From the NCBI GenBank assembly GCA_017515325.1, contig JAFWGA010000068.1:1-34889 (forward strand): a stretch of 34,889 nt of DNA. Reading direction: 5' to 3'. The stretch comes from Blautia sp. Lineage in GTDB: Bacteria; Bacillota; Clostridia; Lachnospirales; Lachnospiraceae. The translations under genes and the position numbers were made by a program. Shown here in pieces: positions 29,717 through 34,889 of this stretch. The notes beneath the pieces are model-generated. The model was not told the DNA's origin. It saw only the letters and a list, made by a program, of their open reading frames with translations, and did no database searches. Each line of letters opens with the position of its first letter. Positions within the stretch are counted from its first letter, which is position 1.

Positions 29717-29970
29717 TTACTCTGCAGGTGCGATGCGTGTCAGTCCTTCGAAATTATAAGTGGCTGTCAGTGTGATCTCGGGGGTATCGGTAACAAGGTC
29801 TTTGTATTCTGCCCCTGTATAGTGACCCATTCCACCTACATTGTATACCTTGGACATATCCCAGCCACGTGCTTTCAGAATGCTCATGATCTGGCTGGCA
29901 CGTCCACCGCCCTGGCACATCACAAACAGTGTCTTATTCTTTGGGAACAAAGGCAGGCAGCACAGTAAAA
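29717..29970 (-). pseudogene. 3' half of a rhodanese-like gene
   Basis: The minus strand encodes FPKNKTLFVMCQGGGRASQ, with the rhodanese catalytic loop CxxxxR (Cys at 29915-29917), then 'KARGWDMSKVYNVGGMGHYTG' and an end in RIAPAE. This corresponds to the C-terminal half of a rhodanese domain. The open frame extends to an ATG at 30148, but the roughly 60 residues before the homology are hydrophobic and unlike the missing N-terminal half (no 'DVRxxxEYxxGHIxGAxN'). The gene therefore appears truncated at its 5' end. In related secreted or lipoprotein rhodaneses a signal peptide would precede it. It is unlikely to be active. Confidence 0.65.
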
Positions 29971-30305
29971 TTGAAAGAGCTTTTTTGATTATGATAAGTA
30001 TCTCCCTGTTGTATGATAAAAAAATCATAGCAAAAAAGCATAACTTTGTCATTTGATTAGCTCTTTGATTCGGCGTTATTTTTGAGCTTGGCCAGATTTT
30101 ATGTTTTTTCTTTTGGCTGTTCTGCACATACATCAGTTTCAATTCCATCTTCTTACCCTATCTGTGCCATGGGCTTTATATTACTTGTTATCCAAACGGA
30201 GCTTTGCCATATTATTATTGTTTTGGGGTTCCGATTACTCTGCTGTTTGTTCCAAAGAAAAAGATATCTATGATACCCTTCCTGCCAGAGATTTTGACTA
30301 TAACA
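29971..30305. other. Stretch without a supported gene
   Basis: This A+T-rich stretch lies between the rhodanese remnant and the promoter of the reductase unit. Several short frames exist but none has a ribosome binding site with coherent composition. Toward its right end (from about 30236) one plus-strand frame looks weakly coding: AVCSKEKDIYDTLPARDFDY leads to the TGA at 30311-30313, and the same frame then runs through 30436. It may be an old gene fragment. Confidence 0.4.
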
Positions 30306-30334
30306 TTGACTGATTTATCCAGGCAGAATATAAT
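30306..30334 (+). promoter_or_regulatory. Near-consensus promoter for the reductase transcript
   Basis: TTGACT (30306-30311) and TATAAT (30329-30334) are separated by exactly 17 bp. A transcript starting near 30341 would first carry the short ORF at 30359 and then the aldo/keto reductase gene. Confidence 0.7.
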
Positions 30335-30358
30335 ATAGGCCAGAAGGAGAGGAAAGTC

Positions 30359-30436
30359 ATGGTGGAAAGAAATGTGAATCCAGACGGAACGGCTTGCTGT
30401 CTTTTCCCTGAATCAGCTGACAAAAACAGTAAATAA
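30359..30436 (+). CDS. Possible 25-residue leader or small protein
   Basis: The ATG at 30359 follows AAGGAG and opens 25 codons (MVERNVNPDGTACCLFPESA then DKNSK) ending at TAA 30434-30436, 27 bases before the reductase start. A Cys-Cys pair lies in its middle. It could be a translated small protein or leader peptide of the reductase unit. Against this, the same frame runs back through TGA 30311-30313 with coding-like composition, so it may instead be the tail of a dead gene that happens to keep a start. Confidence 0.35.
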   Translation: MVERNVNPDGTACCLFPESADKNSK

Positions 30437-30463
30437 AAATATAGAGAGAGATTGGAGGAAATA

Positions 30464-31585
30464 ATGAAAAAACTTGGTTTTGGACTGATGCGTCTGCCAC
30501 TGCTTGATCCGAATCATGCTGACAGAATAGACATGGTGCAGCTGAAAAAGATGGTGGATCTTTTTATGAGCAAAGGATTTACTTATTTCGATACAGCGAT
30601 CATGTATAACGCTTTTGCCAGCCAGCGTGCCGCAAAGGAAGCAATCGTGGATCGTTATCCTCGCGAAAGCTTTACTCTTGCCACAAAGCTGCACTTTGAA
30701 TTCATCCATTCCCTGGAGGACAGAGAGAAGGTTTTTCAGGATCAGCTGGAGCAGACCGGAGCAGGATATTTCGATTATTATCTGGTTCATGGTGTCGAGG
30801 ACGGCAATTATGAAGCATACGAAAAGTATGACTGCTTTAACTTTGTTTTGACCAAAAAGGCGGAGGGGATGGTAAGGCATGCAGGCTTTTCCTTCCACGG
30901 AACGCCCCAGCTCCTGGATCAGATCCTGAAAAAATATCCGGAGATGGAATTTGTCCAGATCCAGTTAAACTATCTGGACTGGGAGAGCGAGTGGATTCAG
31001 GCCAGAGCTGTATACGAGATGGCGGTCAGACACGGAAAGCCTGTGATCGTCATGGAACCCGTAAAAGGGGGAACTCTGGCCAATGTGCCGAAGGAAGTGG
31101 AAGCTATGTTTAAGGCGGCTGAGCCGGAGCTTTCTGCCGCTTCCTGGGCCATCCGTTTTGCTGCCTCCCAGGAAAACGTCATGATGGTGCTGTCCGGTAT
31201 GAGTTCTCTGGCACAGATGGAAGACAACCTAAGCTATATGGAAGACTTTAAGCCGCTTACGGAAGAAGAAATCGCACTGACTCATAAGGCGGCAGATGTG
31301 ATCAACGGCCAGATTGCCGTTCCATGCACAGGCTGTTCTTACTGTACGGAAGGCTGTCCCCAGCAAATCCCTATCCCCAGGTATTTTTCTCTCTACAATG
31401 AGGATATGAGGGAGAACCTGGAGGAGAAAGGCTGGACCATTAATTTTTCCTATTACGGAACACTGGCGGAGAGCTTTGGAAAGGCAGCAGACTGTGTAGA
31501 ATGCGGCCAGTGTGAGGGGGTATGTCCCCAGCATCTTCCGATCATAGACCTGATGAAGAAGGTTTCCGCCCATTTTGATCATTAA
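30464..31585 (+). CDS. Aldo/keto reductase with C-terminal dicluster ferredoxin domain
   Basis: The product has 373 residues from the ATG at 30464, preceded by GGAGG. The AKR barrel carries the catalytic set Asp43 and Tyr48 (YFDTAIMY), Lys75 (LATKL) and His109 (YYLVHGV). Two [4Fe-4S] motifs follow: C288/C291/C294/C298 (CTGCSYCTEGCP) and C344/C347/C350/C354 (CVECGQCEGVCP). Family members with this fusion are common in anaerobic Clostridia and Bacteroides; they are predicted oxidoreductases with unknown substrate, probably exchanging electrons with ferredoxin. A near-consensus promoter lies at 30306-30334. The YbjQ family gene follows after 107 bases with its own ribosome binding site and may share the transcript. 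Confidence 0.92.
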   Translation: MKKLGFGLMRLPLLDPNHADRIDMVQLKKMVDLFMSKGFTYFDTAIMYNAFASQRAAKEAIVDRYPRESFTLATKLHFEFIHSLEDREKVFQDQLEQTGAGYFDYYLVHGVEDGNYEAYEKYDCFNFVLTKKAEGMVRHAGFSFHGTPQLLDQILKKYPEMEFVQIQLNYLDWESEWIQARAVYEMAVRHGKPVIVMEPVKGGTLANVPKEVEAMFKAAEPELSAASWAIRFAASQENVMMVLSGMSSLAQMEDNLSYMEDFKPLTEEEIALTHKAADVINGQIAVPCTGCSYCTEGCPQQIPIPRYFSLYNEDMRENLEEKGWTINFSYYGTLAESFGKAADCVECGQCEGVCPQHLPIIDLMKKVSAHFDH

Positions 31586-31692
31586 GTGCCGGACAGGATT
31601 GCCGGAACCGTGGATACATCACTGAACAATGACAATTATCCTGTCACTGTGCTTTGAAGCCCGAATGGGGAAGATATGGAAAGGAGAAAAAT

Positions 31693-32007
31693 ATGATATT
31701 GACGACGACGGAAGGACTGAGCGGAAAAGAATTGGAAATGCTTGGCCTGGTGAAAGGAAGCACGATCCAGACGGTAAACGCATTTAAAGATATTGGGGCC
31801 GGTCTGAAGACCTTGGTTGGCGGTGAACTGACAAAGTACAATGAAATGATGAATAAAGCCAGGGCCTTGGCCACAAAGCGTATGGTGGAAGAGGCGGAGA
31901 GTCTGGGGGCAGACGCAATCGTGTGCGTGAGGTATAGCTCTTCCTCTATCATGCAGAGTGCTGCTGAGATTATGGCATATGGGACTGCAGTGAAATTCAG
32001 GCAGTGA
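31693..32007 (+). CDS. YbjQ/UPF0145 family protein
   Basis: From the ATG at 31693, with AAGGAG six bases before it, the product has 104 residues, the usual length of this family. Typical stretches are the start MILTTTEGLSG, 'KDIGAGLKTLVGGELTKY' and 'AESLGADAIVCVRYSSSS' leading to 'EIMAYGTAVKF'. The family forms pentameric beta-rich assemblies in known structures and is suspected to bind metal; a role is not established. It lies downstream of the aldo/keto reductase on the same strand. Confidence 0.88.
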   Translation: MILTTTEGLSGKELEMLGLVKGSTIQTVNAFKDIGAGLKTLVGGELTKYNEMMNKARALATKRMVEEAESLGADAIVCVRYSSSSIMQSAAEIMAYGTAVKFRQ

Positions 32008-32113
32008 AGACAAAGCATCTTCTCTTCCCAAGGAACCACCCTTTTTTGATACGTCAAGGATATTTCAAGAATAAATGATCCTCCCGTCTGGCAGGAAAAG
32101 CGATAGAAAAGAA

Positions 32114-32148
32114 AAGCCCTGTGGGAGAGAAAGCCTTCCACAGGGCTT
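32114..32148 (-). terminator. Hairpin with a T-rich tail on the minus strand
   Basis: AAGCCCTGTGG (32114-32124) pairs perfectly with CCACAGGGCTT (32138-32148). On the plus strand it is followed by AAAGTATG, a poor terminator tail. On the minus strand it is followed by TTCTTTTC, which suits termination of a leftward transcript. No minus-strand gene ends near it. Confidence 0.6.
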
Positions 32149-32250
32149 AAAGTATGCATACGAATTTATCAAGTATTTTTTGTTTACTATAAAAATCATT
32201 AGCTGATGAACATTACCCTTCAAATTTAGCTAGTTAACAAAGGGGAAAAA

Positions 32251-33826
32251 ATGAGTCAACATTTGGATGAAAAGAATTGAGGCAAAGGGCATCATTATCC
32301 TGGAATCCTTGCTCCCCTGGCTATTGGGCTGATGATCTATGTGCCCATTGCCACAAAGTGGGGATTATGGTATGACGAGGCGGTGGAATACTATTTTTCA
32401 AAGTTTTTGACGGGACCGGTTCCCGGGAGTCCCGGAACCGTCAATATGATGGAGCGGATACTTCTTACCTTTCAGCCTCCGTTATATAATGTATTGATGC
32501 ATTTTTGGCTGAGGTTCTTTGACACGGAATTTATGTTCCGGCTGGCCGGTATTCTTACAACAATGGCAGGGGGCGGCAGGTTGTTATTTTTCCATAGAAG
32601 AATCTGTTCATGACGGAAAATGGGCTTCAATGGGGAGCTTTTTTTATCTTTTCACACCCGCTGTTTTCTACTACGGTCTGGAATGCGCCGAATATAATCT
32701 GATGTTGTGTTGTATGTCATGGACTGTTTTCTTTTATTTCAAAACGTTACATAAAATGAAGTTGTCCGCTCTGACAGGATTTTTTCTTTTTGCCATCCTG
32801 TCGGTTTACAGCCAGTATGGTGCGGCCTTTCTGGTAACCGGTATGTATCTTTCCCTGGTCATTGCTTTTTTTCAGGACAAAAACCGTCGCATGCTCATCC
32901 GCCTTTTGCTGCTGACCGTTATTACTTTTTTTGCTGCGGTGCTTCCCTTGGTATTTCTGTTCCTGATTCCCCAGATGGCCAATCAGGGCAGCGCCACAGT
33001 GTCACATATTCCCTTCTTCGTACATGGAGTTGTCTATGATTTCTTCTGGGGGATTGGTTTAACCTTATCTTACATGTACGACAGGATCACTGTCTGGGGT
33101 GTGTATTTCCTCTTCTCGATATGTATTGTCTCATTTTTTCTGGATAGGAAAAAACGGATCAGGCCATTGACTGCCCTCGCTATTACCTGGATGTTGTATT
33201 ACGTCGCTGTTGCCTGCTCCTTCTACGGATATAACAATTATAATATGTCTTCCATCGGAACGAAAAATATCGGGGGGAAATACTCTTATTTCCTGATTCC
33301 TTTTCTGATCCCTATTCTGTTTACCGGTTTACAGGCTTTTACAAAGTGGATGGGGACAAAAATCCCGGATATAAAAAAATATCTGTTTCTGTTTTTTGCC
33401 TTGGGGATTACTGTCTTTTGCTGTCTGGAGGTTTACAGAATGGGAGTGAAGGGCTGGAGCAAGGAGGATGTCAGAGAAGCTGCCATGGCCTGGTATGACG
33501 AGGATATTCAGGATACAAAAACTCTGATCCACCAATGGAATGACGCTGCCTTTCAGTTTTACCTCACCCATGACAAAAGATATCATCCATCTCTCCAGGA
33601 AAACATAGAGACCACCGGCATGTGGATCCGCCATACGGATTACAATGATCTGCGGACTCATCTTAAAGAGATGGGGTATCTGGATAACAAGGATTTCTAC
33701 CATATTACCCCGGATTTCGGAAGCTATGAGATTTTTTTGGATGTCATGCGGGATGAAGGGTATAGTGTCGATACAATCTACGAAGGGGAAACCCTGCTCC
33801 TCCATCTGACAAAACAAGACATATAG
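32251..33826 (+). pseudogene. Family 39-like membrane glycosyltransferase gene, broken twice
   Basis: A start ATG at 32251 with AAAGGGG before it opens MSQHLDEKN and meets TGA at 32278-32280. The same frame resumes as GKGHHYPGILAPLAIGLMIY and contains the catalytic loop 'WYDEAVEYYFS' and 'FQPPLYNVLMHFWLR', as in GT39/ArnT/PMT enzymes. After MAGGG the reading must move at the G5 run (32569-32573). With one G removed it reads MAGAAGCYFSIEESVHDGKW and then continues open to TAG 33826 with about eight membrane segments and a short soluble C-terminal domain. The intact protein would be about 525 residues and would use a lipid-linked sugar donor at the outer face of the membrane. A restart at ATG 32332 or 32637 is conceivable, but the frameshift separates the catalytic loop from most of the membrane domain. 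A sequencing error at the G run would remove only one of the two lesions. Confidence 0.7.
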
Positions 33827-33834
33827 AGAAATCT

Positions 33835-34593
33835 TCAGAATCGGAACAGGATTTTGACAAATAACAGGGTCAGCACGATCAGGATGATAGGTCTGACAAT
33901 TTTGGTTCCCTGTGTCATCACAAGTCCTGAGCCAAGGTAGTTTCCGGCCATATTGAAGGCGGCTGCTGTGAGACCCAATAGGATCAGAACCTGACCGCTC
34001 CTGAGAAAAACGATAAGCGATGTAATGTTGGTTGTCAGGTTAATCGCTTTGGCCTGGGCATTGGATGTGCCAACCCCCATTTTCGCGAAGACAGTAAAGG
34101 CTATGATAAGGAAGGTTCCGGTTCCGGGTCCATAAAAGCCATCATATATCCCAATCACAAAAGCTGCCCCGATAGCAGTGAGATATGTCCTCCGGTTTAA
34201 GACCAGCTCTTCCCGGGCATTTTCCGGAAACAGATGCCTGTTTAAGACGAAAAATGCCGAGACAGGAAGTACAATAAAAAGGACATTCCTCATCACATCC
34301 TCACTCATTTTCAGAGAAAGATGCGCCCCCAGAGAAGCTCCTGCAACAGCGGCAATAATGGAGGGAGCAGCCAGCTTCAGTGAGATCAGTCTCTTCTGAA
34401 TAAAACGGGCCGTTGCCAGCGCGGTTCCACATGTTGAAGACAGCTTGTTGGTGGCGATTGCATTGTGAATGGGCAGTCCGGCAAAAAGGTAAGCCGGGAG
34501 CGAAATGAGTCCTCCTCCTCCGGCAATTGAGTCGACAAAACCGGCAAGAAAAAGGAGGGGGCATACGATGATAAAGGTTCGGATGTTCAGCAT
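33835..34593 (-). CDS. TauE/SafE (TSUP) family membrane permease
   Basis: The product has 252 residues and about eight hydrophobic segments. Two copies of the family half-repeat are seen: 'GFVDSIAGGGGLISLPAYL' (residues about 18-36) and 'GIYDGFYGPGTGTFL' (about 148-162), each followed by 'NAxAxxKxxxxxT' (IHNAIATNKLSSTCGT and SNAQAKAINLTTN). Members export or import sulfite, sulfonates or other organic anions; this subgroup resembles YfcA and its substrate cannot be read from sequence. GAGGA lies about 11 bases before the ATG at 34593. The gene converges on the broken glycosyltransferase with only eight bases between the stops and no hairpin between them. Confidence 0.9.
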   Translation of the reverse strand: MLNIRTFIIVCPLLFLAGFVDSIAGGGGLISLPAYLFAGLPIHNAIATNKLSSTCGTALATARFIQKRLISLKLAAPSIIAAVAGASLGAHLSLKMSEDVMRNVLFIVLPVSAFFVLNRHLFPENAREELVLNRRTYLTAIGAAFVIGIYDGFYGPGTGTFLIIAFTVFAKMGVGTSNAQAKAINLTTNITSLIVFLRSGQVLILLGLTAAAFNMAGNYLGSGLVMTQGTKIVRPIILIVLTLLFVKILFRF

Positions 34594-34889
34594 GATTTTT
34601 GTTTCCTCTTCTTCAACGCGCTGATGGTAATCGCGCAGAATTGATATGAAATTGATGGAATCATGCTATACTATAACAGAGGAATCAAAAAGACTCAACC
34701 TGCAGATGATATTATGATTGAATCGACAAAAGGTTGCTTACGGATTGTAGGCTCTTTTGTATTCTTGGTCGATAAAATCCCAATATAGATGACTGAACTA
34801 TTGTACCTTGACAGTTTCATATTGCTACCCATCCGTCACCCTTGACTGAACCTGCCGGAAACGCTTACCAGTCGATGCCGACGGTGAAG
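34594..34889. other. Right-edge intergenic stretch
   Basis: No gene with start and ribosome binding site was found in these 296 bases. The TSUP promoter should lie on the minus strand here, but no convincing -35/-10 pair was identified. CAAAAG near 34727 and CTTTTG near 34754 could form a weak hairpin. At the very edge the minus strand reads FTVGIDW followed by TAA (34867-34865), which may be the end of a gene lying to the right, but seven codons are too few to assign. Confidence 0.5.

Noticed and set aside
30101-30313. Plus-strand 70-codon open frame as a membrane protein
   Set aside because: The hydrophobic first half comes from T-rich sequence, there is no ribosome binding site, and it ends at a TGA inside a promoter. 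Only its right end looks weakly coding.
31644-32159. Minus-strand open frame of 171 codons over the YbjQ family gene
   Set aside because: It is antisense to a recognised protein and lacks coherent composition or a start signal.
32569-32573. G5 run as a phase-variation switch
   Set aside because: Five G is short for regulated slippage, and a second lesion (TGA at 32278) would remain, so decay or a sequencing error is more likely.
34865-34889. End of a minus-strand gene reading FTVGIDW then stop
   Set aside because: Only seven codons are visible, which is too few to call a gene; noted in the edge entry only.

Overview
The window looks like a chromosomal segment of an anaerobic Clostridia species, most likely Lachnospiraceae. 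This is inferred from protein families only: an LktA-type giant filamentous adhesin, a secreted clostripain-type (C11) protease, a CD1871A-type CxxC membrane protein beside a polyferredoxin/TlpA fusion, an aldo/keto reductase with two ferredoxin clusters, and AGGAGG-type ribosome binding sites. No rRNA, tRNA, CRISPR array or intact transposase was seen.

Positions 1-19261 are one reading frame that enters from the left edge: at least 6419 residues of a repeat-built surface adhesin. From the left it has an acidic 14-residue tandem repeat, an RTX-like beta-roll, six or so divergent InlB-like beta repeats, a long glycine-rich beta-solenoid with helical or globular inserts, and a C-terminal region with a CxxC knuckle. 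No LPXTG signal or obvious anchor is visible at its end. A REP-like palindrome and strong hairpins follow. Then comes a secreted C11 cysteine protease (19667-21712), flanked by two related short palindromic elements in opposite orientation.

Positions 21834-24870 hold a minus-strand redox operon: a small beta-sandwich-like protein (apparently frameshifted at its 5' end), a four-helix membrane protein ending in a CTEC motif, and a membrane polyferredoxin fused to an external TlpA-like thioredoxin domain. Together they look like a route that carries electrons from the cytoplasm to thiol substrates outside the membrane.

Positions 24900-29700 are richer in A and T. They hold a DUF308 membrane protein, then a plus-strand cassette of a Wzt/TagH-like ABC ATPase, an overlapping radical SAM enzyme, an acyltransferase-3 membrane enzyme and a 75-residue membrane protein, closed by a bidirectional terminator. 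This looks like part of a cell-surface glycan export and modification locus, but no ABC permease is present.

Positions 29700-34889 are a patchwork: a rhodanese remnant, a frame remnant with a short ORF and a near-consensus promoter, an aldo/keto reductase with a dicluster ferredoxin tail, a YbjQ family protein, a family 39 glycosyltransferase gene with a nonsense codon and a frameshift, and a convergent TauE/SafE (TSUP) permease gene. The number of broken genes between 24.8 and 33.8 kb suggests a region of active gene turnover.
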